DNA from: Paenibacillus barengoltzii NBRC 101215 | GTDB taxonomy: Bacteria > Bacillota > Bacilli > Paenibacillales > Paenibacillaceae | Direction of reading: 5' to 3' | DNA: 64,000 nucleotides | Assembly (NCBI RefSeq): GCF_004000745.1 | Contig: NZ_BILV01000002.1 | Span: 62,001-126,000 of the forward strand | Part shown: positions 51,660 to 60,268 of the stretch, piece by piece | Layout: every line of letters begins with the position of its first letter | How positions within the stretch are numbered: the first letter of the stretch is position 1 | Notes under the pieces: model-generated | Seen by the model: only the letters and a program-made list of their open reading frames with translations | Told to the model about the DNA's origin: nothing | Databases searched by the model: none | Made by a program: the position numbers and the translations under genes

Positions 51660-51839
51660 TTATTGTTCATTCAGTTGGGATAATGCAACTTCTTTTTCGT
51701 TCTCCGGTTGACTAAGCGGATAAATCCGAGCGGTTTCTTTCTTATCGTCAACATGTTGAATGTACACCGGTTCTCCATCGTAAGTGACGTTGATCATAGT
51801 AGGGGAAGCGACAATCTCTTTCGCGCGTTGACTGTCCAT
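51660..51839 (-). CDS. sspH: Small acid-soluble spore protein H
   Basis: A 59-residue protein, reading MDSQRAKEIVASPTMINV, then TYDGEPVYIQHVDDKKETA, then RIYPLSQPENEKEVALSQL. This is the SASP H pattern: Q-R-A-K-E-I, Y-x-G-x-P-V-Y-I-Q-H-V-D and A-R-I-Y-P. AGGAGG lies 7 bases before ATG at 51839. It is a minor spore protein made in the forespore (SigG in B. subtilis). No clear SigG box was found upstream. Confidence 0.9.
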   Translation of the reverse strand: MDSQRAKEIVASPTMINVTYDGEPVYIQHVDDKKETARIYPLSQPENEKEVALSQLNEQ

Positions 51840-52046
51840 TAGGTAACCTCCTGTTGTCTTATAGTTCAGTCTTTTTGCCGATCATAAAATACCCGATTCA
51901 CCCAGTTTTTATTCTTTTATGTCATGAAACATGAAAATTTGTAAATTATAATCATTAATTTGATTTAAATGATTTACTTTAAAAACTCTTCTACTTATAT
52001 TTAATAGAGTAGTGTATCAAAAAATGGTAGAGGAGGAATTAGATTA

Positions 52047-54209
52047 ATGGTTTGGAGAAACAAAGCCGTCGGCAAGTTTCTGGCGATCAGTACCCTCGTT
52101 GCAGGACTTGCTTCTGGGGCGGTGGGGTTGTCCGTAAATGCGGCGGAATCCGGTAGTACAGCGGCCAAGGACTTCGAACTGCGCGTCCTACATACGAATG
52201 ACACGCATGCCCACCTGGACAACATCGCTCGCAGGGTGACGGCCATCAACACAGCAAGAAACGATCACACGTTGTTGCTGGATGCGGGGGATGTATTTTC
52301 GGGAACGTTATATTTCAATCAATTCAACGGATTGGCCGATCTGTTCTTTATGAACGAGCTGAAGTATGATGCCATGACGTTTGGGAATCACGAGTTTGAC
52401 AAAGGACCAGGTACCTTAGCCGAGTTCATTAAGCAGGCGAAGTTCCCGTTTGTCAGCGCTAATCTGGACTTTAGTGCGGATGCAGACCTGAAGGGGTTAA
52501 GCCATTCCGAGCTAGGCAAGGGAGAGCCTGGTCAAATTTACCCGGCTGTGATTAAGGAAATTGCCGGGGAGAAAGTGGGGATCATTGGCTTAACTACGCC
52601 TGAAACCTCCGTGTTATCCTCGCCTGGTCCTGACATCAAGTTCGCGGATGAAGTTGAAAGCACACAGAAGCAAGTTGATGCTTTGGAAGCCGAAGGGATC
52701 AACAAAATCGTTGTGTTGTCTCATTTAGGGTATACCGTTGACCAACAACTGGCTGAAGCCGTCGATGGGATTGATATTATTGTAGGCGGCCACTCCCATA
52801 CCGTTCTGAATGCTCCGGAGGTCCATCATGCCGATGAAGAACCTACGTTGATCGTGCAGACCGGCGAATATAATCAAAATTTAGGTCAACTGGATGTCAC
52901 TTTTGACTCCGAAGGAAAACTAACCGCTTGGAAAGGCGAGTTAATTGCGCTGGATGCCAAAGATGATGCCGGCAACTTTTTGATTAAGAGCGATGCCGCA
53001 GCGGAAGCCAAGCTGAAGGAATATGCTGCTCCGCTAGAAGATCTGAAGAAAACGGTGATCGGGAAGACCGAAACGGATTTGGACGGCGAACGCGGCAGCG
53101 TACGTAAGCAAGAGACGAATCTTGGTGACTTGATCGCTGATGGCATGCGCTCGAAGGTCATGAGCATCGTCAAAGTGCCTGATGTTAAAGGGTATGTAAC
53201 CATCCAAAACGGGGGCGGGATTCGTGCTTCGATTAAAGCTGGGGATATTACCCTGGGTGATCTGCTCACCACAATGCCGTTCGGGAACAATTTAACGGCA
53301 CTGAAGATGACAGGCGCTGAAATTGTGGCTGCACTGGAGAACGGTGTGAGCGGTGTCGAAAATGGGGAAGGGCGGTTCCCGCAAGTTTCGGGCCTGCGCT
53401 TCTACTACGATTCGACGAAGCCGGGTGAAGTGATCGACGATGTGACCGGTGAGAAGACGCAATCCGGACAACGCATCGTGAAAGTCCAAATCCAAAACGA
53501 AGGTGGAACCTACTCCGATATCGATCCGAAAGCATACTACATTGTGGCGACGAACTCGTTTATGGCGAGCGGCGGGGATTTTTACGCTTCGATGAAGCAA
53601 GCGAAGGACGACGGTCGGTTCTATGAGCTGAACCTCGTGGATTATGAAGTGTTCCATGAGTATCTCGACAAAGTGGGTACGGTTAAAGCCACCACTCAAG
53701 GACGGATTACCGATCTGAAAGGTGCTCCATTGCCAGCTGAAGCTGGAGGTACGCCAGCAGGCCCAAGCACAAACCCTGAAGCGCCTGCATTTACGGATAT
53801 TTCCGGAGATCCCAATGCTTCGCTTATCAATGAAGCTGCAGCTGCCGGCATTGTTGAAGGATATGGGGATGGAACCTTCCGACCGCAAGCCGAGGTAATT
53901 CGTGCTGAATTTGCGGTCATGATCAGCCGTGCCTTCCAGGTATCGGAATCTTCTGAAGACACGGGATATACCGACATCTCGGAAGTGCCAAGCTGGGCTC
54001 TGCCTGCGGTAAGTTCCCTCAAGAAAGCAGGGGCGCTCGAAGTGCTTGGTAAAGAAACGTTCCAACCAAAAAGCACGCTTACCGCAAAACAAGCTGCCGA
54101 AGCGATTGCTGTTCTCTCCGGCAAAAAAGCCAATCTGGCTGGACTTGCCGCCGAGGCCAAGGTGACGCGCAGCAGCTTGGTGTTGCTGATTCAGTCTGCG
54201 TTGCAATAA
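52047..54209 (+). CDS. Secreted 5'-nucleotidase / UDP-sugar hydrolase with SLH domains
   Basis: A 720-residue exported protein. Signal peptide ending near VNA-AES; metallophosphatase domain with VLHTNDTHAHLDN, LDAGDVFSG, TFGNHEFDKGP, LSHLGYTVD and VGGHSHTVL (the metal His/Asp ligands); then the 5-nucleotidase C-terminal domain (NGGGIRASIKAGDIT, MPFGNNLTAL). A Pro-rich linker leads to two SLH-type modules (FTDISGDPNASLINEAAAAGIVEGYGDGTFRP; YTDISEVPSWALPAV). It is a surface enzyme that frees nucleosides from nucleotides, held on the wall by SLH. Only two of the usual three SLH modules are clear. GAGGAGGA precedes ATG. Confidence 0.92.
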   Translation: MVWRNKAVGKFLAISTLVAGLASGAVGLSVNAAESGSTAAKDFELRVLHTNDTHAHLDNIARRVTAINTARNDHTLLLDAGDVFSGTLYFNQFNGLADLFFMNELKYDAMTFGNHEFDKGPGTLAEFIKQAKFPFVSANLDFSADADLKGLSHSELGKGEPGQIYPAVIKEIAGEKVGIIGLTTPETSVLSSPGPDIKFADEVESTQKQVDALEAEGINKIVVLSHLGYTVDQQLAEAVDGIDIIVGGHSHTVLNAPEVHHADEEPTLIVQTGEYNQNLGQLDVTFDSEGKLTAWKGELIALDAKDDAGNFLIKSDAAAEAKLKEYAAPLEDLKKTVIGKTETDLDGERGSVRKQETNLGDLIADGMRSKVMSIVKVPDVKGYVTIQNGGGIRASIKAGDITLGDLLTTMPFGNNLTALKMTGAEIVAALENGVSGVENGEGRFPQVSGLRFYYDSTKPGEVIDDVTGEKTQSGQRIVKVQIQNEGGTYSDIDPKAYYIVATNSFMASGGDFYASMKQAKDDGRFYELNLVDYEVFHEYLDKVGTVKATTQGRITDLKGAPLPAEAGGTPAGPSTNPEAPAFTDISGDPNASLINEAAAAGIVEGYGDGTFRPQAEVIRAEFAVMISRAFQVSESSEDTGYTDISEVPSWALPAVSSLKKAGALEVLGKETFQPKSTLTAKQAAEAIAVLSGKKANLAGLAAEAKVTRSSLVLLIQSALQ

Positions 54210-54319
54210 AGATTGGCTTGGTGGATTTTGATCGTATTCATCTCGTCCGGGCGAATTATTCATTCGGTGAAAGGGGCCATCCTAATAAGTTAAATACTTT
54301 GCCATTTAACTACTTGCTA

Positions 54320-54348
54320 TTCATAAATAAAAAAGGTAGACTTATAAA
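54320..54348 (+). promoter_or_regulatory. Possible nrd promoter
   Basis: -35 TTCATA (54320-54325), 17-base spacer and -10 TATAAA (54343-54348). Weak -35. A start near 54355 falls within NrdR box 1. Confidence 0.45.
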
Positions 54349-54394
54349 CACAATATATAGTCCATTCCTGGATTTTTCTCACAAAATATTGATG
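54348..54394. promoter_or_regulatory. Paired NrdR boxes
   Basis: Box 1 (54348-54363), ACACAATATATAGTCC, fits the NrdR consensus acaCwAtATaTwGtgt at 14 of 16 positions. Box 2 (54379-54394), TCACAAAATATTGATG, fits at 11. They start 31 bases apart, three helical turns, which is the usual NrdR spacing. Expected effect: ATP/dATP-dependent repression of nrdIEF. Confidence 0.78.
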
Positions 54395-54412
54395 AAATTA
54401 ATATTTGAAATG

Positions 54413-54580
54413 ATGGTGTCAACAGTGACTTAATAGGGAATCTGGTGTAAACCCAGAGCTGCCCCCGCAACTGTAAGTGTGGACGAGTTGAACATACCAC
54501 TGTATCGAATCGTGTTCAGCGATGATATGGGAAGGGTTCAAGGAGGATGAAGCACAAGCCAGTAGACCTGCCGCATTTCT
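54413..54580 (+). promoter_or_regulatory. Cobalamin (B12) riboswitch upstream of nrdIEF
   Basis: Signature blocks in order: TTAATAGGGAATCTGGTG (54430), GCTGCCCCCGCAACTGTAA (54458), and the B12 box AAGCCAGTAGACCTGCC (54556-54572). Downstream, AACGACGCA (54614-54622) can pair with TGCGTCGTT (54666-54674) just before a GC-rich hairpin. Cobalamin binding should stop expression of the B12-independent ribonucleotide reductase. Confidence 0.93.
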
Positions 54581-54676
54581 TTGGTTTCATATCTTCGGGG
54601 TGTGAGAGGGTGAAACGACGCAGCAGAAATCGATGTTGATTTCATGCTTTATTTGGTTGCGCCATTGCGTCGTTCC

Positions 54677-54710
54677 AAGAGCTCGCCTCAATTTGAGGTG
54701 AGCTCTTTCA
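54677..54710 (+). terminator. Expression-platform hairpin of the nrd leader
   Basis: AAGAGCTCGCCTCAA pairs with TTGAGGTGAGCTCTT (one wobble). The T run after it is short (TTTC), so it could be a terminator acting with the riboswitch or a plain leader hairpin. It lies 43 bases before nrdI. Confidence 0.6.
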
Positions 54711-54749
54711 GGTTAATATGACTAAATAGGCTGATAAAGGAGGGTGCAT

Positions 54750-55130
54750 ATGAGAATTGTGTTTGATTCCAAAACGGGAAATGTCAAAAGATTTGTTCAG
54801 AAGCTGGGTATGGTATGTGACCAAATCAAGCCGGATCTGCAAATCGACGAACCTTTTATATTGATTACTTATACAACAGGGTTTGGACAAGTGCCGCAGA
54901 CAACCAAGGAATTCTTGAGCCATAAAGGACAATTACTTCAGGGAGTTGTTTCCAGCGGGAATATGAATTGGGGCAAATTATATGGACATGCGGCTGACCT
55001 GATTTCTGAACAATATGATGTGCCGGTATTAATGAAGTTTGAACTAAGTGGAACAAACAAAGATGTCGCTCGATTTAAGCAGGAGGTTGATCAGATTGTC
55101 TACTCAAATCGCCAAATGGATTCAGCTTAA
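54750..55130 (+). CDS. nrdI: NrdI flavodoxin-like ribonucleotide reductase maturase
   Basis: A 126-residue flavodoxin-like protein: RIVFDSKTGNVKRFVQKL (the phosphate loop S-x-T-G-N-V), LITYTTGFGQVPQTTKEFL and SSGNMNWGKLYGHAADLIS. NrdI supplies oxidant to build the Mn2-tyrosyl radical cofactor in NrdF. ATG at 54750 has AAAGGAGGG 6-7 bases before it. It overlaps nrdE by 35 bases. Controlled by the B12 riboswitch and NrdR boxes upstream. Confidence 0.94.
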   Translation: MRIVFDSKTGNVKRFVQKLGMVCDQIKPDLQIDEPFILITYTTGFGQVPQTTKEFLSHKGQLLQGVVSSGNMNWGKLYGHAADLISEQYDVPVLMKFELSGTNKDVARFKQEVDQIVYSNRQMDSA

Positions 55131-57195
55131 CAATGAAATTATGGTCCAAAAAAATGGAAGCTTTCAATTTCATAAAGATCTTGAAGCGGCCAGAAGTTAC
55201 TTTGTAGACCATATCAATCAAAATACCGTATTTTTCCATAACCTGAAAGAAAAGATCGATTACTTAATTGAAAATGATTATTATGAGAAGGAAATTTTCG
55301 ATCAATATACATTCGAAGAAGTGAAGTTTATTTATGAGTATTTATATGCGAAGAAATTCCGTTTTCCTTCTTTCATGAGTGCATTTAAATTCTATAATAA
55401 CTATGCCTTATTGACCAATGACGGCTCGAAAGTGCTCGAGAGGTACGAAGATCGAATCGCCATCGTGTCTTTATTTTTGGCAAGGGGAGATTTCGAGAAG
55501 GCCAAGAAATATGCGGATATCCTCATTTCGCAGGAATATCAACCCGCAACGCCGACTTTCCTGAATGCAGGGAAGAAGCGTCGCGGGGAGTTGGTCAGCT
55601 GTTTTTTGCTTGAGGTTAACGATTCGATGAATTCGATTGGTTTTGCCATTAATTCTGCGCTTCAGCTAAGCAAGATTGGTGGAGGCGTAAGCTTAAATCT
55701 GAGCAAGATTCGGGCAGCAGATGAACAGATTAAAGGCTTGGATGGGAAAGCAAGTGGAGTATTGCCTGTCATGAAGCTATTTGAGGATGCATTCTCCTAT
55801 GCGAATCAATTGGGGCAGCGCGATGGTAGCGGAGTTGTTTACCTCAATATCTTCCATGCTGATATTCAAGAGTTTTTGGATACCAAAAAGATTAACAGTG
55901 ATGAAAAAATACGCATTAAAACACTTTCCTTGGGTGTTGTTGCGCCGAATATCTTTTTTGAGCTGGTCGAACAGGATAAGGATATGTACTTGTTTTACCC
56001 TTTGACCGTTTACAAAGAGTATGGTATTCACCTAGACGATATGGATATAAGCGCCATGTACGAAGAGTTGGTTAACAACCCAAGAATCCGCAAGAAGAAA
56101 ATCGCTGCACGAGACCTTATTCTCAAGATTGCTCAGACGCAGATGGAGTCCGGATATCCATATATCATGTTCGTTGATAACGCGAATAAAAATCATGCCC
56201 TTAAAGAACTGGGGCGGGTTAAATTCTCGAATTTGTGCAGTGAAATTGCCCAACTCAGCGAAGTATCCATCATTAATGATTATGATGAAGAAGATATTAT
56301 TAATCGGGACATTTCCTGTAACCTTGGCTCTCTCAATATTGTAAATGTGATGAAGAACAAGCGCATGAGAGAAACCGTTCATTATGCGATGGATGCATTG
56401 ACAGAGGTTAGTGATCGTTCTGATGTCCGGATTGTTCCTTCAGTAGCCAAAGCGAACCGTGAACTACATTCTGTGGGGCTTGGTGCGATGAACCTTCACG
56501 GTTTCCTGGCTAAAAACAAGATCGCCTATGAGTCGAAAGAAGCAAGAGACTTCGTTCGCACCTTCTTTATGATGATGAATTATTATTCGATTGAACGGTC
56601 CATGCTAATTGCAAAAGAACGTAAAGAAACGTTTGTTGGCTTCGAGAAAAGCGAGTATGCAAATGGTAATTACTTTGATCGATATCTAACAACGGATTAT
56701 TCTCCAGTAACGGACAAGGTCAAGGAACTGTTTGACGGACATGAGATCCCGACGATTGAAGATTGGAAGAAATTGAAAGAGGATGTGGCAAAATACGGCT
56801 TGTACCATGCCTATCGCTTAGCGATTGCTCCAACGGGTTCAATCTCCTATTTGCAATCCTCAACCGCCTCGATCGCGCCGATTACGCAACGAATTGAAGA
56901 GCGGGAATACGGTGATTCCAAGACGATATATCCGATGCCGTTCCTGAGTGAGGAAACTTATTTTTACTATAAAGAAGCCTATGATATGGATATGTTTAAA
57001 TTGATTGACCTGGTTGCTGAGGTACAGGTACATATTGATCAAGCAATATCTACCGTATTGTATGTTAAAGATGATCTTACGACGCGTGATCTTGCCATGT
57101 ACTATATCTATGCACAGAAGAAAGGGTTAAAGACGCTTTACTATACCCGAACAAAAAAGAAGACGATAGAAGAATGCGTTAGCTGTGTTGTCTGA
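55096..57195 (+). CDS. nrdE: Ribonucleotide reductase class Ib, alpha subunit
   Basis: A 699-residue large subunit that reduces ribonucleoside diphosphates. Redox Cys in GELVSCFLLEVNDS, the active-site Asn-x-Cys-x-Glu in FSNLCSEIAQ, second redox Cys in DISCNLGSLNIVNV, radical-transfer tyrosines near GLKTLYYTRT, and a C-terminal pair CVSCVV. Close to B. subtilis NrdE. TTG at 55096 is chosen, with AGGAGG 9 bases before it (MSTQIAKWIQLNNEI). By eye it is AT-richer than most of the window. It works with NrdF and NrdI. Confidence 0.96.
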   Translation: MSTQIAKWIQLNNEIMVQKNGSFQFHKDLEAARSYFVDHINQNTVFFHNLKEKIDYLIENDYYEKEIFDQYTFEEVKFIYEYLYAKKFRFPSFMSAFKFYNNYALLTNDGSKVLERYEDRIAIVSLFLARGDFEKAKKYADILISQEYQPATPTFLNAGKKRRGELVSCFLLEVNDSMNSIGFAINSALQLSKIGGGVSLNLSKIRAADEQIKGLDGKASGVLPVMKLFEDAFSYANQLGQRDGSGVVYLNIFHADIQEFLDTKKINSDEKIRIKTLSLGVVAPNIFFELVEQDKDMYLFYPLTVYKEYGIHLDDMDISAMYEELVNNPRIRKKKIAARDLILKIAQTQMESGYPYIMFVDNANKNHALKELGRVKFSNLCSEIAQLSEVSIINDYDEEDIINRDISCNLGSLNIVNVMKNKRMRETVHYAMDALTEVSDRSDVRIVPSVAKANRELHSVGLGAMNLHGFLAKNKIAYESKEARDFVRTFFMMMNYYSIERSMLIAKERKETFVGFEKSEYANGNYFDRYLTTDYSPVTDKVKELFDGHEIPTIEDWKKLKEDVAKYGLYHAYRLAIAPTGSISYLQSSTASIAPITQRIEEREYGDSKTIYPMPFLSEETYFYYKEAYDMDMFKLIDLVAEVQVHIDQAISTVLYVKDDLTTRDLAMYYIYAQKKGLKTLYYTRTKKKTIEECVSCVV

Positions 57196-57209
57196 GGGGG
57201 ATAACGTGA

Positions 57210-58208
57210 ATGAATAGATACGAAGCTGTAAACTGGAACTCGCCTGAAACAGAATATACTGAGCTCCTGTGGACGCAGAATACCTCGCAATTCTGGCTGG
57301 ATACCGAAATTCCAGTCTCTAAAGATCTGAAATCATGGGCGAAGATGAGTGCAAAAGAACAGCTCGCTTACATGCGTGTTCTGGGCGGTTTAACGCTGCT
57401 GGATACCGAACAGGGGAATGTAGGCATGCCGATGATTGCACAATATGTAGAGGAGAAACAGAAGAAAGCGATACTCATCTTCCAGGCTGCTATGGAAGAA
57501 ATTCATGCGAAGAGCTACAGCACGATATTTACCACAGTGGCCAGTGCTGAGATGATCAATGACACGTTTGAATGGGTAAAGGAAAATAAACATCTGCAGT
57601 ATAAGACGTCCGTAATTGATGCCATTTATCGTGATATCAAGCCAGGAGATGGTCTTAGCTTATATAAAGCAATGGTGGCCTCGGTATTCCTTGAAAGCTT
57701 TCTGTTCTACTCCGGCTTTTTCTATCCGTTATACTTGGCCGGTCAAGGAAAGATGGTAGCCAGCGGAGAAATAATCAAGCTGATTATTCGGGATGAAAGT
57801 GTCCATGGAGTATTTGTCGGCCTGCTTGCACAAGAAGTATTTGAAGGTTTAAGTGAAGAAGAGAAGCATTTGGCAACTGAATTTGTTCCGAAGTTACTGG
57901 ACGATCTTTATCATAACGAAATCGAATATTCTGAAATGCTGTACGATGATATTGAACTGACCCATGAAGTGAAGAAATATATACGTTATAACGGGAATAA
58001 AGCGCTAATGAATCTGGGGCTGGAGCCTCTTTTTGAAGAAGAAGATGTCCATCCCGTCGTCTTGAATGGCATTCGTACGGAAACGAGCACACATGATTTC
58101 TTCTCTACGAAAGGCAATGGTTATCAAAAGGGGAAGGTGGAACCGTTGCAGGACAACGATTTCATCATTCTCAATGAAAGAGTCAAGCAATCGAATATCT
58201 TTGAATAG
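57210..58208 (+). CDS. nrdF: Ribonucleotide reductase class Ib, beta subunit
   Basis: A 332-residue dimetal-tyrosyl radical subunit. Metal ligands and radical Tyr: TLLDTEQGNVG (Asp), AAMEEIHAKSYSTIF (Glu, His and the radical Tyr), FLESFLFYSGF (Glu) and IIRDESVHGVFVG (Glu, His). 15 bases after nrdE, GAGGGGG before ATG. Unlike B. subtilis there is no ymaB after it; a XerS-like recombinase gene follows after a terminator. Confidence 0.96.
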   Translation: MNRYEAVNWNSPETEYTELLWTQNTSQFWLDTEIPVSKDLKSWAKMSAKEQLAYMRVLGGLTLLDTEQGNVGMPMIAQYVEEKQKKAILIFQAAMEEIHAKSYSTIFTTVASAEMINDTFEWVKENKHLQYKTSVIDAIYRDIKPGDGLSLYKAMVASVFLESFLFYSGFFYPLYLAGQGKMVASGEIIKLIIRDESVHGVFVGLLAQEVFEGLSEEEKHLATEFVPKLLDDLYHNEIEYSEMLYDDIELTHEVKKYIRYNGNKALMNLGLEPLFEEEDVHPVVLNGIRTETSTHDFFSTKGNGYQKGKVEPLQDNDFIILNERVKQSNIFE

Positions 58209-58212
58209 AAAT

Positions 58213-58262
58213 AACCGAGTTGATTTCAGGTATTTGTTACAGGGATCAACTCGGTTTTTTTA
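58213..58262 (+). terminator. Terminator after nrdF
   Basis: AACCGAGTTGAT pairs with ATCAACTCGGTT around a long loop, followed by a T run. Confidence 0.85.
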
Positions 58263-58342
58263 AAAATTATAATTACGTAAAATAATAATTTGACGAATAA
58301 TTAGATATGGATTATTCTAGAAACAGGAGGTGCGCGTTCCAC

Positions 58343-59413
58343 ATGGATAAAACGACCAAAGCTCATTATATGAGCCGCATTGATGAGAAATTAACGGATT
58401 TGCCTTGGTACGTGACTGAATATATCGATACGCGCAAACGGAAACTGTCGCATACCACATTACTGAATTATTGTCATGATTACATCATTTTCTTTGATTG
58501 GCTCGTGGCTGAACGATTCGCAGCTCCCAGTCGGAAAGAAGTTGAACTGTCTGTACTCGAAAAATTGACGGTTCGAGAAATCGAAAGCTTTCTGACGTTC
58601 CTAGAATATCAGTTAGGCAACTCCAAATTAACGATCAACCGTAAGTTATCAGCGCTCAAATCACTGTTTGATTATTTACAGAATAAAGCGGAAACCGCGG
58701 ATCTGAAGCCTTATCTTGAGCGTAATGTGATGGCCAAGATTGAATTTAATGCACTGAAAGAAAGCCAAGAAACGATCGCTAACCGGATTGAAGGCAAAAT
58801 TTTGCGGGCCGATGATTTTGAGCTGTTTCGGCAGTTTGTGGCTTATGATTTTGGTGAGCAAAACCGGGAGAACAAACGATTGAATCAATTTCACGAATTT
58901 AATCGCGAACGGGATACTGCTATCGTATCCTTAATTCTGGGATCCGGATTACGATTATCTGAAGTAGCCGGCATCAACCTGGAAGATCTCGATATGAACA
59001 AAGGCTTGGTACGAGTCATTCGCAAAGGGAACAAGGAACAATACGTCTATTTCAGTGAACAAGCGAAGTTGGATCTGGAAAATTATTTAAATATTCGTGA
59101 AGCGCGGTATAAACCGGAAAAATCCGAAACCTACTTATTTATGGGCGCGCCGATCGGACGTAAAGGCAAAAACCGGCGATTAACGCCAAGATCAATTGAG
59201 AAGCTGATCGAGAAATATGCGAAGGCTTTTGGGAAGCCGGCATTAACCGTACACGCACTGCGTCATTCTTTCGCAACGCGTTATCATCAGGAGAATAACG
59301 ATGTGCCGCGGCTGAAGAACCAGTTAGGCCACGCCTCGATTCAAACTACGATGATCTATACACACTTAACGGATGAAGAGATGCGTAAAGCTGTCATTAA
59401 TATGGATAAGTAA
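58343..59413 (+). CDS. xerS: XerS-like tyrosine recombinase, copy 2
   Basis: A 356-residue recombinase of the same architecture as the gene at 20674. N-terminal domain: LTDLPWYVTEYIDTRKRKLSHTTLLNY. Catalytic residues: Arg in GSGLRLSEVAGI, Lys in VIRKGNKEQYVY, His-x-x-Arg in HALRHSFAT, His in LGHASIQTT and Tyr in IYTHLT. ATG at 58343 has AGGAGGTG 10 bases before it; the frame upstream of it has no site. It follows nrdIEF and, like that operon, looks AT-rich. Compared with copy 1 it is closer to streptococcal XerS in the linker (NRIEGKILR region). Confidence 0.86.
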   Translation: MDKTTKAHYMSRIDEKLTDLPWYVTEYIDTRKRKLSHTTLLNYCHDYIIFFDWLVAERFAAPSRKEVELSVLEKLTVREIESFLTFLEYQLGNSKLTINRKLSALKSLFDYLQNKAETADLKPYLERNVMAKIEFNALKESQETIANRIEGKILRADDFELFRQFVAYDFGEQNRENKRLNQFHEFNRERDTAIVSLILGSGLRLSEVAGINLEDLDMNKGLVRVIRKGNKEQYVYFSEQAKLDLENYLNIREARYKPEKSETYLFMGAPIGRKGKNRRLTPRSIEKLIEKYAKAFGKPALTVHALRHSFATRYHQENNDVPRLKNQLGHASIQTTMIYTHLTDEEMRKAVINMDK

Positions 59414-59592
59414 AATCCAAGCATACAAGATCGCCGGGAAGCAGTTAATCAGGCTCCTGCGGCCTTCTCGTTATGACATCTTCACAAAACCCGTATTTTG
59501 TACATATGTATATCGATATCATAATGAACTCTGTCAAAGCTCATGATTAGCTCTTGATTGTCTTTAGTTTGTAATATTTACAATCCAATCAC

Positions 59593-60120
59593 TTAGATTC
59601 CATTTCGATTGAATTCTTCTTTCGCCAATGCAATTACGTTCTGAATAAACGGTGCTTTACGCAACGTATACGTTTGTCGATCAGAACAAATCTCGGCTAA
59701 TTCACGCTTTAAGTTCAAATATTGAGCCGCAACATCCGGATACTTAATTAAATAGTCTCGAAACAAAATCATGTTCTTCCAATCTTCACTTTGATATTCA
59801 TACACATGGAGATGATGCGTGCCCTTCCCCCACTCGCCTCTTCGAAAGAACAGCCGATAGGGGAACTCCTCTTTCGGAACGTATTCAAAGCCGATCTGGC
59901 TAAGCAGCGAGATGGCACTATCATCGATTATAGTCAGTCGCTCTACCGCCACCGCAATATCTATAATCGGCTTCGCCGCCATGCCAGGAATTGATGTGCT
60001 GCCTACATGTTCAATTCGCTTCACCTTATCCCCCAGCAAAGTCAGTATGCGATGACGATCTTTCTCAAATTCCTGAGGCCAAAGGCAGCTATAGTTACTG
60101 AGTGTGACTTTGTTTGTCAT
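59593..60120 (-). CDS. GrpB-family (UPF0157) nucleotidyltransferase-like protein
   Basis: A 175-residue GrpB-type protein. It starts TNKVTLSNYSCLWPQEFEKD, then RIEHVGSTSIPGMAAKPIIDIAVAVE (G-S-T-[AS]-[IV]-P-G and the D-I-D-like metal pair), RLFFRRGEWGKGTHHLHVYE and RDYLIKYPDVAAQYLNLK. ATG at 60120 has GGGGG 6-7 bases before it. The fold is that of minimal nucleotidyltransferases; substrate unknown. Single gene. Confidence 0.9.
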   Translation of the reverse strand: MTNKVTLSNYSCLWPQEFEKDRHRILTLLGDKVKRIEHVGSTSIPGMAAKPIIDIAVAVERLTIIDDSAISLLSQIGFEYVPKEEFPYRLFFRRGEWGKGTHHLHVYEYQSEDWKNMILFRDYLIKYPDVAAQYLNLKRELAEICSDRQTYTLRKAPFIQNVIALAKEEFNRNGI

Positions 60121-60268
60121 CAATATCCCCCCTCAACGGACAGCAATAAAAAAACGATGGATCGGCTCCACCGCTAACTTTAACTCATTTTATAGGATGA
60201 AATCAATCTTTATGAATTGTTCTGCAAAAGTCGATCCATTGTTAACATAATATATATTCTGTTATCTT

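Noticed and set aside
58255-58320. AT-rich sequence before xerS copy 2 as a difSL-like site
   Set aside because: I saw no clear pair of recombinase arms around a central spacer; AT-richness alone is no evidence.
22481-60254. A 13-mer ATATTATGTTAAC (or its reverse) near 22482 and 60241, with a related form near 26580, each before a gene
   Set aside because: All are in AT-rich gaps where such words are expected by chance. Spacing to promoters differs and no dyad is shared, so I do not propose a common regulator.
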